The position numbers and the translations under genes were made by a program. A stretch of DNA of 64,000 nucleotides, taken from Saprospiraceae bacterium. GTDB taxonomy: Bacteria; Bacteroidota; Bacteroidia; Chitinophagales; Saprospiraceae. Below, one piece after another: positions 41,263 to 48,798 of this stretch. Where the stretch lies: positions 1 to 64,000 of the forward strand of contig JALHQW010000023.1 in assembly GCA_022841745.1 (NCBI GenBank). The letters are read 5' to 3'. Within the stretch, counting starts at the first letter, position 1, and every line of letters begins with the position of its first letter. The notes beneath the pieces are model-generated. The model had not been told where the DNA came from. It ran no database searches and saw only the letters and a list, made by a program, of their open reading frames with translations.

Positions 41263-41340
41263 GATTGTTGAATTGCTTAATTGTTGAATTGTTGGCATCC
41301 CACAAAACAATTCAACAACTTAACAATCAAGCAATTCACC
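41263..41340. repeat. ATTGTTGAATTG hairpin element between the two OmpH genes
   Basis: The left arm repeats ATTGTTGAATTGCTTAATTG words and the right arm AACAATTCAACAACTTAAC words, separated by GGCATCCCACA. The arms pair over most of their length. It belongs to the same family as 9774-9861. Confidence 0.8.
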
Positions 41341-41358
41341 CCCCTACAACCTTTTTCC

Positions 41359-41366
41359 TAATTTTG
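41359..41366 (+). promoter_or_regulatory. Promoter of the second OmpH gene
   Basis: TAATTTTG fits TAnnTTTG exactly and is followed by CGC. No clear -33 element. Its presence suggests the second gene can be transcribed independently of the first. Confidence 0.5.
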
Positions 41367-41389
41367 CGCACTATTAACAAAACGGAAAA

Positions 41390-41421
41390 CCCGCTGCAAC
41401 GGCGAAAGCGCCGGAAGCGGG
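41390..41421 (+). promoter_or_regulatory. Stable 5' UTR hairpin before the second OmpH gene
   Basis: CCCGCT (41390-41395) pairs with AGCGGG (41416-41421), enclosing CGGCG/CGCCG (41400-41404 with 41409-41413). It ends seven bases before the start codon and has no T run. It may control translation start or protect the mRNA 5' end. Confidence 0.5.
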
Positions 41422-41428
41422 ACATACC

Positions 41429-41965
41429 ATGAAAAATTTTTTTCAGACAATGACTAAGACTTTTGTAAAAACTGGCCTGTTTGCCGCTATGCTGTTCTGC
41501 CTAGGTTCGGTGCAGGCTCAGAAATTCGGATATGTCAACTCGGCTGCCATCTTGAGCGAATTGCCGGAAATGAAGCAGTTGCAATCCTCTTTGGAAGCAT
41601 ATGAAACCATTCTCAAAAAGGATGGCGAGGCCAAGGTTGCCGCTTTCCAGAAAAAGCAGCAGGACGCCGCCAACAAAAAGCAGCGTGGCGAAATGACGCC
41701 CAAAGAAGAGGAGACCGTAACCTCCGATCTGCAAAAAATGCAGGAAGATCTCTACGCCTATGGCCAAAAAATGGAGTCCGACCTTGCTGCTAAACAACAA
41801 AAGGACATGGCGCCCATCCTCGATAAGGTGAATACCGCCATTCAGGATGTTGCTAAAGAGGGTGGCTATCAGTATATTTTCGATGCCCAGTCTGGCATCA
41901 TCCTCTATGCCGATGAAACCAGCGACGTGACGAAGTTGGTGAAGGCGAAGTTGGGGATTCAATAA
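41429..41965 (+). CDS. OmpH/Skp family periplasmic chaperone, copy 2
   Basis: This 178-residue protein has a signal peptide ending VQA-Q. The start may be this ATG or the in-frame ATG at 41450. After KFGYVNSAAILSELPEMKQL comes the charged helical hairpin (ILKKDGEAKVAAFQKKQQDA through LQKMQEDLYAYGQKMESDLA) and a C-terminal YQYIFDAQSGIILYADETSD. It is clearly related to the preceding gene but diverged. Two adjacent Skp homologues are common in Bacteroidota. A strong terminator follows. Confidence 0.92.
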   Translation: MKNFFQTMTKTFVKTGLFAAMLFCLGSVQAQKFGYVNSAAILSELPEMKQLQSSLEAYETILKKDGEAKVAAFQKKQQDAANKKQRGEMTPKEEETVTSDLQKMQEDLYAYGQKMESDLAAKQQKDMAPILDKVNTAIQDVAKEGGYQYIFDAQSGIILYADETSDVTKLVKAKLGIQ

Positions 41966-41995
41966 CCAGCGAACAGAGGTTTCCTAACCATCGAA

Positions 41996-42036
41996 AAAAA
42001 GCGGCGGTGGCGTCTTGGGCGCCATCGCCGCTTTTT
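41996..42036 (+). terminator. Terminator after the OmpH pair
   Basis: A 16-bp stem (41997-42012 with 42020-42035, one mismatch or wobble) of AAAAGCGGCGGTGGCG type ends in five T. The A run at the other side allows action in both directions. Confidence 0.9.
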
Positions 42037-42172
42037 AATTCGGGAGCAGAGACTTGACACACTGAAAATAAAAAGGCGGCCACCCGAAAGCACCCGCCCA
42101 ACTATTTGTGCTATAAATCTTCTGTCAACCTATTGCTGGAAATGAGCATTGCCCCCCATACCTCCATACCTC

Positions 42173-43363
42173 TCAAACCTCCATACCTACTACCTTTCCG
42201 TTCCAAATTGGGATGTACAGCTGCCCATTGAGCACATTCCTCGAAATCACGATGCGTTGCACCTCAGAGGTTCCCTCATAAATCTGCGTGATTTTCGCAT
42301 CCCGCATCAGGCGCTCCACATGGTACTCTTTCACGTAACCGTAGCCGCCGTGTATTTGCACGGCTTCCACCGTATGTTTCATGGCCGTTTCAGAGGCAAA
42401 CAGTTTGGCCATGGCGCTGGCCGTGCCGTAGTCCATGTACTGGTCTTTAAGCCATGCGGCCCGATAGACGAGCAGTTTAGCCGCCTCAATATCGGTGGCC
42501 ATGTCGGCCAGTTTGAAGGCAATAGCCTGGTGCTGCGAAATCGGTTTGCCGAAGGCAGCCCGCTCTTTCGAGTAAGCAAGTGACAGTTCGTAAGCCCCAC
42601 CTGCTATGCCAAGGGCCTGAGCAGCGATGCCGATACGGCCACCCTCCAGTGTCTTCATGGCGAACTTGAAGCCGAAGCCATCCTCACCGATGCGGTTTTC
42701 CTTGGGCACTTTCACGTCAGTGTACATAATGGTGTGGGTATCGGATGCCCGGATGCCGAGCTTGTCTTCCTTTGCCCCGATGACCACGCCCGGCCAGTCG
42801 GTTTCCACGATGAGGCAGTTGATGCCCTTGTGGCCTTTTTCGGGATGGGTCTGTGCCATGACCAAATGCACGCTGGAGGTGCCGCCATTGGTAATCCAGT
42901 TCTTCGTGCCATTGAGCAGGTAATGGTCGCCCATGTCAACGGCAGTGGTACGCTGGCTGGTGGCGTCGCTGCCTGCCTCTGGTTCTGAAAGACAGAAGGA
43001 GCCAATCCATTCCCCAGTTGCCAATTTCGGGAGGTACTTCGCCTTTTGCTCCTCGCTGCCGTACTGTTGAAGACCCCAACAGACGAGTGAATTATTGACG
43101 GACATGATCACGGAACTGGAAGCATCCACTTTTGATATTTCCTCCATTGCCAGCACATAGCTGAGCGTATCCATGCCACCGCCGCCGTACTCTGGGTCAA
43201 CCATCATGCCCATGAAGCCCATTTCGCCCATCTGCCGAACTTCGGACTTCGGGAATTTCATTTCCCGGTCACGCTCGATGACGCCGGGTTTCAGTACGTT
43301 CTGTGCAAAATCACGTGCTGCTTGCTGCACGGCCAATTGTTCTTCTGTCAGTTCAAAAAACAT
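42173..43363 (-). CDS. Acyl-CoA dehydrogenase
   Basis: Starting at MFFELTEEQLAVQQAARDFA the protein is 396 residues. FAD- and substrate-binding signatures are FCLSEPEAGSDATSQRTTAV and WITNGGTSSVHLVMAQTHPE. The catalytic base region is IQIYEGTSEVQRIVISRNVL, with Glu in YEGTSE. The chain ends with about 20 residues beyond the usual terminus (NGQLYIPIWNGKVVGMEV). It oxidises acyl-CoA to enoyl-CoA in fatty or branched-chain acid breakdown; the motif set resembles short-chain or isovaleryl-type enzymes, but chain length is not proven. A longer in-frame start upstream (43588) is low-complexity and rejected. Confidence 0.93.
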   Translation of the reverse strand: MFFELTEEQLAVQQAARDFAQNVLKPGVIERDREMKFPKSEVRQMGEMGFMGMMVDPEYGGGGMDTLSYVLAMEEISKVDASSSVIMSVNNSLVCWGLQQYGSEEQKAKYLPKLATGEWIGSFCLSEPEAGSDATSQRTTAVDMGDHYLLNGTKNWITNGGTSSVHLVMAQTHPEKGHKGINCLIVETDWPGVVIGAKEDKLGIRASDTHTIMYTDVKVPKENRIGEDGFGFKFAMKTLEGGRIGIAAQALGIAGGAYELSLAYSKERAAFGKPISQHQAIAFKLADMATDIEAAKLLVYRAAWLKDQYMDYGTASAMAKLFASETAMKHTVEAVQIHGGYGYVKEYHVERLMRDAKITQIYEGTSEVQRIVISRNVLNGQLYIPIWNGKVVGMEV

Positions 43364-43557
43364 GCGTTTAATAAGGATTTGGTTAGGTAAAATACGAGTA
43401 AACAGTGCTATCGGGGATGTTTTGCGGAGCAAAATTAGGGAAAAATCTTGGTCGGTATTGGTGATTTTTCGAGCATGGGACGGGGGCTCGCTATTTATAA
43501 AAGGTGAGGGCAAACGAGCGTGAAACGGGAAAGGAAATTGCGAGGCGTGAAACAAGT

Positions 43558-43586
43558 GGTTGAGCCGCCCAAGAAGCGGCTCAACC
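43558..43586 (-). terminator. Hairpin after htpG
   Basis: An 11-bp perfect stem (GGTTGAGCCGC 43558-43568 with 43576-43586, seven-base loop) lies nine bases after the htpG stop. On the minus strand no strong T run follows, so it is a weak terminator or a 3'-end stabiliser. Confidence 0.5.
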
Positions 43587-43594
43587 ATATTTCC

Positions 43595-45466
43595 TTATTT
43601 CAAAAACTCCAAACTCTTCTTCACAAAGGCACTGAGTTCAGCACCCTTCAACATGCCTTGGTTAAGCAAGGCAAGGTCCAGCAGGTGCTTGCCGAGGTTG
43701 GTCCGCTCCTCGCCTTCAGGCAATTTGAGCAGTTTGTCGGCCACGAAGGGGTGGTTGGTGTTCACCACCACATTGTACATATCGCCGAAATCGCCGAAGC
43801 CGCCACCTTGCAGGGCCTGCATTTCCTTCATGCGGCGCATGAACTCTGGACGGGTAATCTGCACGGGCTGGTCGTTGGGCGAAAGTGGTTTCAGGTTCAC
43901 GGTTGGCCCTTTTTTGTCCTTCACCAATTCCTCGAACACGGCCTTGACGCTTTCCTGCTCTTTTTCATTGAGCACGCTTTCCTGTTTTTCGTCCTTCTGC
44001 ACGAGGTTGTCCACTGTGTCGGAGTCCACCCTTACGAAGGTCACGTCCTTCAGCTTGTACTCTAAGTGCTGCATGAAGTGTGCGTCAATCATGTTGTCGA
44101 ACTCTAGCACGTCGTAACCACGCTCCTTGGCCGCTTCGATGAGGCTGTGGTGCTCCTCTGCATTGTGGGTGTAAAGGATGACGGTGCGGTTGTGCTTGTC
44201 CGTTTGAGTATCCTTCACCTTGGCTTGGTATTCTTCAATTGTAAAAAATGCTCCGTCAACGTTTTTCAACAAGACGAAATCCACCGCCCGCTCATGGAAT
44301 TTTTCATCGGACAACATACCGTACTTGGCGAACACCCCAAGGTCTTTCCATTTATCCTCAAACGCCTTGCGGTCGGCCTTGAAAAGGTCGTTCAACTTGT
44401 CGGCCACTTTCTTGGTGATGTAGCCAGTGATTTTGCGCACGTTGCTATCGCTCTGTAGGTAGCTGCGGCTCACGTTGAGCGGGATGTCCGGCGAGTCAAT
44501 GACGCCGTGGAGCAGCGTGAGGAAATCGGGCACGATCTCTTTCACCTCGTCGGTGACATAGACCTGGTTGCAGTAGAGCTGGATTTTGTTCTTCTGCACC
44601 TCCATTGCATTGCCCAATTTGGGGAAATAGAGAATGCCCGTCAGGTTGAACGGATAGTCAATGTTCAAGTGAATCCAGAACATGGGCGTCTGGTAACTGA
44701 ACGGGTAAAGTTCCTGGTAGAAGTTCTTGTAGTCCTCGTCAGTCAGGTCGTTGGGCTGCTTTTTCCAGGCTGGGCTGGGGTTGTTGATGATATTGTCCAC
44801 CTCGATTTCCTTGGTGGTTTTTTCTTCGCCATCGCCTTCGTCCACGCTTTCTTTGCGGGTGCCAAACTTAATGGCAACTGGTAGGAACTTACAGTATTTT
44901 TTCAGCAGCTCTTCAATGCGGTGGTCTTCAAGGAACTCCTTGTTTTCTTCGTTGATGAAAAGAACGATGTCTGTGCCACGGGTCGTTTTTTCGCTGGGCG
45001 ACAGCTGGAACTCAGGGCTGCCTTCGCAGGCCCAGTTGACGGCTGCCTCGCCCTCCCGCCATGACTTGGTGCTGACCTCTACCCGGTCGGCCACCATGAA
45101 GGCGGAATAGAAACCAAGGCCAAACTTGCCAATGATATTGTGTTCGCCCTGGTACTTCTCAACGAATTCTTGTGCGCTGGAAATGGCGATTTGCCCTAAA
45201 TACTTGTTCACTTCCTCTTCGCTCATGCCAATGCCCTTGTCACGGATGGTAAGGGTACCCGCGGCCTTATCGGCAATGACTTCTACGGTGAGGTCGCCCA
45301 CTTCGCCATTCAACTCGCCACGGGAGGCAACGGATTTCAGCTTGGTGGTAGCATCAATGGCATTGGCGATAAGTTCCCGCAAGAAAATCTCGTGGTCGGA
45401 GTACAGGAACTTTTTGATGATGGGAAAAATGTTTTCTGACTGAACAGAGATATTACCTTTTTGCAT
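43595..45466 (-). CDS. htpG: Molecular chaperone HtpG (Hsp90)
   Basis: This 623-residue protein is standard length. The N-terminal GHKL ATPase domain has FLRELIANAIDATTKLKSVA, IRDKGIGMSEEEVNKYLGQI and IIGKFGLGFYSAFMVADRVE. The middle domain has YPFNLTGILYFPKL and LNVSRSYLQSD, with the Arg that contacts ATP gamma-phosphate. The C-terminal dimerisation domain follows. It folds client proteins in the cytosol with ATP. It stands alone on the minus strand; its leader carries a GC-rich hairpin at 45524-45551 that could influence expression. Confidence 0.97.
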   Translation of the reverse strand: MQKGNISVQSENIFPIIKKFLYSDHEIFLRELIANAIDATTKLKSVASRGELNGEVGDLTVEVIADKAAGTLTIRDKGIGMSEEEVNKYLGQIAISSAQEFVEKYQGEHNIIGKFGLGFYSAFMVADRVEVSTKSWREGEAAVNWACEGSPEFQLSPSEKTTRGTDIVLFINEENKEFLEDHRIEELLKKYCKFLPVAIKFGTRKESVDEGDGEEKTTKEIEVDNIINNPSPAWKKQPNDLTDEDYKNFYQELYPFSYQTPMFWIHLNIDYPFNLTGILYFPKLGNAMEVQKNKIQLYCNQVYVTDEVKEIVPDFLTLLHGVIDSPDIPLNVSRSYLQSDSNVRKITGYITKKVADKLNDLFKADRKAFEDKWKDLGVFAKYGMLSDEKFHERAVDFVLLKNVDGAFFTIEEYQAKVKDTQTDKHNRTVILYTHNAEEHHSLIEAAKERGYDVLEFDNMIDAHFMQHLEYKLKDVTFVRVDSDTVDNLVQKDEKQESVLNEKEQESVKAVFEELVKDKKGPTVNLKPLSPNDQPVQITRPEFMRRMKEMQALQGGGFGDFGDMYNVVVNTNHPFVADKLLKLPEGEERTNLGKHLLDLALLNQGMLKGAELSAFVKKSLEFLK

Positions 45467-45775
45467 GTCTGTTAGTTGTTGTTAGTGATGGTTTTATGAT
45501 AATGATTGAAAAAACAATGCCCAAAGCCCGGAAACTTTTTTTCCCGGGCTTGCCTGTAGGTGAAAAACCGATGTTCAAAGCATATGCCACTGGCGCAATT
45601 CTGACAAAATGGCTGTTTTTGCTGTACTTCTCAAACCAAGTTGTTTTTGACACATGAAAATAAACCTAATAAAAATCGTGTTTTTGACGTCACAGTTTTA
45701 GAAAAAGGGTAAAGAATAGGCACTGGTTTTGCCTGTAGTTTTGTGGCGTTGTTTTGATAAAAAAAATCAAAAATC
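45467..45775. other. htpG leader and divergent promoter region
   Basis: About 310 bases between divergent genes. On the minus strand AAGCCCGG (45551-45544) pairs with CCGGGCTT (45531-45524) around a 12-base A-rich loop in the htpG leader; a T run follows after nine bases. On the plus strand TAGTTTTG at 45735-45742 is a promoter element for the small unknown gene. No coding region is seen. Confidence 0.5.
45735..45742 (+). promoter_or_regulatory. Promoter of the small unknown gene at 45776
   Basis: TAGTTTTG matches TAnnTTTG exactly, 33 bases before the start codon. The -33 element is not clear. Confidence 0.5.
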
Positions 45776-46084
45776 ATGGTTAACGCTGTAAGACATATCA
45801 ATGGAATCATAGAGCCTGAATTCAGCATGAATTTGAGCGAGGATATCCACGGAAACAAGGTAAGGGATTTGATTACCAAGTTTTTTTACCGCAACAGTCA
45901 TTTGTGTTTTCACATTCTATTGATGGTGGACGGAGGAGATACAGTTTTCTTCCAGGAGTTTACGGAGTATGCGGAGTACAAGAAGGCTTTCAGTGAATTG
46001 CAACAAGCAAGACTCAATAATAGATCTATCAGTGTTCCGAAAAAAAACTTGAATAAAGTTGCCTTGACAGAAAATTTGGCATGA
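45776..46084 (+). CDS. Unknown small protein
   Basis: This 102-residue protein has no signal peptide, membrane segment or motif I recognise. It contains a central hydrophobic strand-like stretch (LCFHILLMVDGGDTVFF), an acidic helix (QEFTEYAEYKKAFSELQQAR) and a basic end. The layout is of a small soluble alpha/beta fold. The gene is AT-rich and has its own TAnnTTTG promoter. It is followed by the structured region that may encode an RNA. Existence of the gene is moderately supported; no function can be given. Confidence 0.6.
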   Translation: MVNAVRHINGIIEPEFSMNLSEDIHGNKVRDLITKFFYRNSHLCFHILLMVDGGDTVFFQEFTEYAEYKKAFSELQQARLNNRSISVPKKNLNKVALTENLA

Positions 46085-46208
46085 TTTTCGGAATATAAGA
46101 GACGATTCAAAATTAAATTCGGATTCAGCTTGTCACCCTCCCACACTGAGTTTCGTTTCCGAATGTAGCCCCGCTTCCCTTAAACCACCCAAATTGAATT
46201 CACTACTA

Positions 46209-46390
46209 TAACCCGAAGGCCGTAAAAGGCCATAAAGAGATGGATGAAGCCCACCCCGGCTTCCTTGTAGTTGTGCGAATCTTTCGACAACGAAATCCAA
46301 AGATGTCTTCGGGGCAGAAGTGCCTCGGGACAGTGAGTGAGACCAGTTCGTTTGGGGGGTAGAGCTGGTCTTAAACTCACTTTTTTTCTT
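46209..46390 (+). ncRNA. Candidate structured noncoding RNA ending in an intrinsic terminator
   Basis: Five hairpins follow one another on the plus strand: GGCC 46218-46221 with 46228-46231; GAAGCC 46246-46251 with GGCTTC 46258-46263; GTTGT-CGAA 46270-46279 with TTCGACAAC 46283-46291; TGTC/GGCA 46304-46316 with TGCC/GACA 46321-46332; and GTGAG plus GACCAG 46333-46346 with CTGGTC plus CTCAC 46365-46380. Seven T follow the last one. No protein frame is credible. It could be a small RNA gene or the 3' UTR of the small unknown gene. The 5' end is not defined. Confidence 0.4.
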
Positions 46391-46396
46391 TTTTAG

Positions 46397-46430
46397 AAGG
46401 GCCTCGGAGCAACAGCTTCGAGGCCCTTTT
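46397..46430 (+). terminator. Second terminator-like hairpin after the structured region
   Basis: A 14-bp stem (46397-46410 with 46415-46428, one mismatch, loop AACA) is followed by T on the plus strand. On the minus strand only A follows, so for mazG it would be a hairpin without a T run. It backs up the terminator at 46333-46387. Confidence 0.75.
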
Positions 46431-46435
46431 CCGTT

Positions 46436-46777
46436 TTAGCCCTTTAGCTTTTCGTTCGATGCATGCCGGGTTAAATCCCGCTTGGTCTTCTTTTCCAAAT
46501 TCTTTTTTAGGGCTTCGGTCAGGTTCACGCCCGTTTGGTTGGCGAGGCAGATCAGCACAAACAGCACATCTGCCATTTCGTCTGCCAAATCGTCCTTTGG
46601 CGTGCCAGATTGTTCCGTTGACTTGAACGACTGCTCACCGTATAGCCGGGCAATCAGGCGAGCCATCTCCCCCACTTCCTCCATCAGCAGTGCGGTGTTT
46701 GTCAATTCGTTGAAATACCGGACGCCAATGGTGTTGATCCATTCGTCCACCGTTTTTTGTGCCTCGGCAATGGTCAT
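46436..46777 (-). CDS. MazG-like nucleotide pyrophosphohydrolase
   Basis: Starting at MTIAEAQKTVDEWINTIGVR the protein is 113 residues. The metal-binding helices are LLMEEVGEMARLIARLYGEQ (ExxxE-type) and DDLADEMADVLFVLICLANQ (ExxD), the all-alpha NTP-PPase pattern. Single-domain members of about 110 residues hydrolyse non-canonical or excess (d)NTPs to monophosphates. It follows the TrpF-like gene by 74 bases on the same strand. A longer upstream start (46873) would overlap that gene and is rejected. Confidence 0.9.
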   Translation of the reverse strand: MTIAEAQKTVDEWINTIGVRYFNELTNTALLMEEVGEMARLIARLYGEQSFKSTEQSGTPKDDLADEMADVLFVLICLANQTGVNLTEALKKNLEKKTKRDLTRHASNEKLKG

Positions 46778-46851
46778 GTTGAGAATGATGAATGATAAAC
46801 AATATTTTTGCAAGGCAAAAGCGACCGCTGCTACCCACCGAAGAGAAATTT

Positions 46852-47496
46852 TTAGGCCAGCGTTTCCAAGCAATCAAGTATCTCGTCCAAATCATCAAAG
46901 GATTTGAACCCTACTTTTTCCTCCACACCACCACTTACACTCAATCCGGCTGGCTTCAACAACTCAAGTAGGTTTTCGACCGCCTCAGACGGGAAATCCA
47001 AAGCGAGCAGGGTCTTGTGTTCCTTGATTAGTTGCTGCAAAAAGGCGATGGAAATCAATTCACCAGCGTTCAGCATCGCCCAATCAAGGCCCGCTTTTTC
47101 AAAATCGAGCAAGAAATAGGCGCAATACGGGACACGCTCTTTGAAAAAATCGAGCAATTCGGCCTCGGTCGTGTTTTTTTCAACAACAATTTCCTGGATA
47201 ATGGGAATGCCTGCCAATGCCTCCAGCTCATGAACAGGCGTAAACATGCCTACCTGAACTGCATCGAATGGAAGTTGTGCCTGGGCAGCCCGTATGTCGG
47301 CAGCCGTGGCAAACTCGAACTCGCCAACAATTTTCACGCCGTCCACCCATTCGGCAATGGCCTTGGCCGCCATTAGCTTGATGGACGAAGCGTCATCGCC
47401 AATCTTGAAGCCCAGCCATTCCACTTCCCTTGCGGCAAAATATCGGGCATCGGTAAGGTTGTTGACGCCACTGGCCTTTATCTTTGTCTTTCCCAT
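46852..47496 (-). CDS. Phosphoribosylanthranilate isomerase-like protein lacking the catalytic Cys
   Basis: Starting at MGKTKIKASGVNNLTDARYF the protein is 214 residues, the length of TrpF. The barrel pattern is recognisable: KASGVNNLTDARYFAAREVE at the start, VQVGMFTP, AYFLLDFEKAGLDW, LALDFPSEAVENLL and LSVSGGVEEKVG, the last matching the TrpF phosphate-binding GG region. In true TrpF the start reads KICG with Cys as general base; here the Cys is Ser. The usual acidic residue after strand 5 may remain as Asp in LLDFEKAG. No other trp gene is adjacent. Either the reaction proceeds differently or the protein has another role. Confidence 0.75.
   Translation of the reverse strand: MGKTKIKASGVNNLTDARYFAAREVEWLGFKIGDDASSIKLMAAKAIAEWVDGVKIVGEFEFATAADIRAAQAQLPFDAVQVGMFTPVHELEALAGIPIIQEIVVEKNTTEAELLDFFKERVPYCAYFLLDFEKAGLDWAMLNAGELISIAFLQQLIKEHKTLLALDFPSEAVENLLELLKPAGLSVSGGVEEKVGFKSFDDLDEILDCLETLA
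47479..47486 (+). promoter_or_regulatory. Candidate promoter of the alkyltransferase-like gene
   Basis: TATCTTTG fits TAnnTTTG, with TTG at 47458-47460 18 bases upstream. It overlaps the start of the divergent TrpF-like gene, and the coding start is 63 bases downstream. Confidence 0.45.
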
Positions 47497-47548
47497 ATTT
47501 TGGTCGAACAATTTTTTCGCAAAGCTAACCCCCAAGCACCAAAGCAAT

Positions 47549-47872
47549 ATGCCAAAAGAATCCTATTTCGAGCAAGTTTACGATGTGGTGCGTTGTGTGC
47601 CGCCGGGCAGGGTCACTACTTACGGCACCATTGCCAGCTTCCTGTCGCTCGGCTCAGCGAGGATGGTCGGCTGGGCACTGAACCACTGTTTCGGGGCTGG
47701 CGACGTGCCGGCTCATAGGGTTGTCAACCGCAAAGGGGAACTTTCGGGTCGGGCGCATTTCAGGCCACCCAGCCTGATGCAGGAAATGTTGGAAGTGGAG
47801 GGCATCAAGGTCGAAGACGACAAGGTCGTCGAATTCGACAAATTTTTCTGGAACCCTGCCGACCATTTTTGA
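47549..47872 (+). CDS. Alkyltransferase-like protein (ATL) lacking the acceptor Cys
   Basis: Starting at MPKESYFEQVYDVVRCVPPG the protein is 107 residues. It has the C-terminal O6-alkylguanine-DNA alkyltransferase fold: VPPGRVTTYGTIASFLSLGS (helix-turn-helix with the arginine finger in ARMVGWAL) and VPAHRVVNRKG where active enzymes have PCHRV. Cys is replaced by Ala. ATL proteins flip and flag O6-alkylguanine for nucleotide excision repair instead of removing the alkyl group; the best-known ones have Trp here. It should therefore be a DNA damage sensor. The longer frame upstream overlaps the divergent gene and is rejected. Confidence 0.9.
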   Translation: MPKESYFEQVYDVVRCVPPGRVTTYGTIASFLSLGSARMVGWALNHCFGAGDVPAHRVVNRKGELSGRAHFRPPSLMQEMLEVEGIKVEDDKVVEFDKFFWNPADHF

Positions 47873-47996
47873 CACGGGACGAGGCATTGCCATGAACAAA
47901 AACAAAAACAAGGCGCTGGCGTTTCCATGCTGCCTTACCAAGACCCAGCCTTCTGACCCCTCTGGCAAATTCGAGGATTGGCTACCAACTATACGC

Positions 47997-48707
47997 ATGA
48001 ATCTAAAAAGGCATGCCCTTCTGTTCTTAGCCCTTACCTTTCAGTTTGCCTTGCTGGCGCAACTCGGCACTTGGAACGTGCTGCACCTTCGCTGGCAGCA
48101 AAGCGATAATTTGACCTTCTTTTGCGAGGCCCAATTACGCAGCCTTTCGTTTTACGACGAATTCCACTACCACGAGTTCAAGGGCGGGGCGAACTACAGG
48201 CTAAGCCCCCATTTCTCTTTGACAGGTGGCCTTGGGCGCTATGATACCTATATGGCGGGCAGCAGTTTTCGTACCCCAAAATCCAATGAAGAGCTAAGGA
48301 CTTGGCTGGAGCTTGGCATGAGGAACACTTTGGGCAAAATCAACTTCGAGCACCGTTACCGGGCCGAGCAACGGTTCACCAGCCGGGGCTACCGCAACCG
48401 ATTCCGCTACCGATTGAGCGCCACAGTGCCAGTCACTTCCTTCGGTGAAAAGGGCTACGAGCTTTTCGCCTCCGTTTGGAACGAGGTATTCCTGACCAAT
48501 AAAGCGCCCTATTTTGAGCGCAACCGTTTTTTCCTGGGCACCATCCTAAGGCAAGGAAAGTACAGTTGGAACCTGGGATGGGTGCGGCAATTCGACTACC
48601 GCCTCGACGATGAGATTGGGCGCAGCTTCCTGCAAATCGGGTGGCAGACGACATTGTCTAAAGGGAAAAAGCCGCTTACTACTGTCCCGGAAGTGGAGGA
48701 GAATTAA
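47997..48707 (+). CDS. DUF2490 family outer membrane-like protein
   Basis: Starting at MNLKRHALLFLALTFQFALL the protein is 236 residues with a signal peptide ending LLA-Q. The body alternates aromatic and polar residues in beta strands: NLTFFCEAQLRSLSFYDEFH, YHEFKGGANYRLSPHFSLTG, LGKINFEHRYRAEQRFTSRG, YRNRFRYRLSAT and GKYSWNLGWVRQFDYRLDDE. This matches DUF2490, small beta-barrel-like envelope proteins of unknown role. It follows the ATL gene by 124 bases, possibly in one transcript. An upstream start at 47892 is low-complexity and rejected. Confidence 0.82.
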   Translation: MNLKRHALLFLALTFQFALLAQLGTWNVLHLRWQQSDNLTFFCEAQLRSLSFYDEFHYHEFKGGANYRLSPHFSLTGGLGRYDTYMAGSSFRTPKSNEELRTWLELGMRNTLGKINFEHRYRAEQRFTSRGYRNRFRYRLSATVPVTSFGEKGYELFASVWNEVFLTNKAPYFERNRFFLGTILRQGKYSWNLGWVRQFDYRLDDEIGRSFLQIGWQTTLSKGKKPLTTVPEVEEN

Positions 48708-48798
48708 TACATCGTAACTGATTAAGGGGATTTAGGGCAAGGGAGTTGACCCCACGAACGAGGAAGATTGTTGGGAGATTTCGGAGCAGTGGGGTGAA

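Noticed and set aside
46180-46380. Minus-strand open frame across the structured region
   Set aside because: The segment HNYKEAGVGFIHLFMAFYG looks protein-like, but it crosses four of the plus-strand hairpins and has no supporting context. A transposon-end remnant could not be shown.
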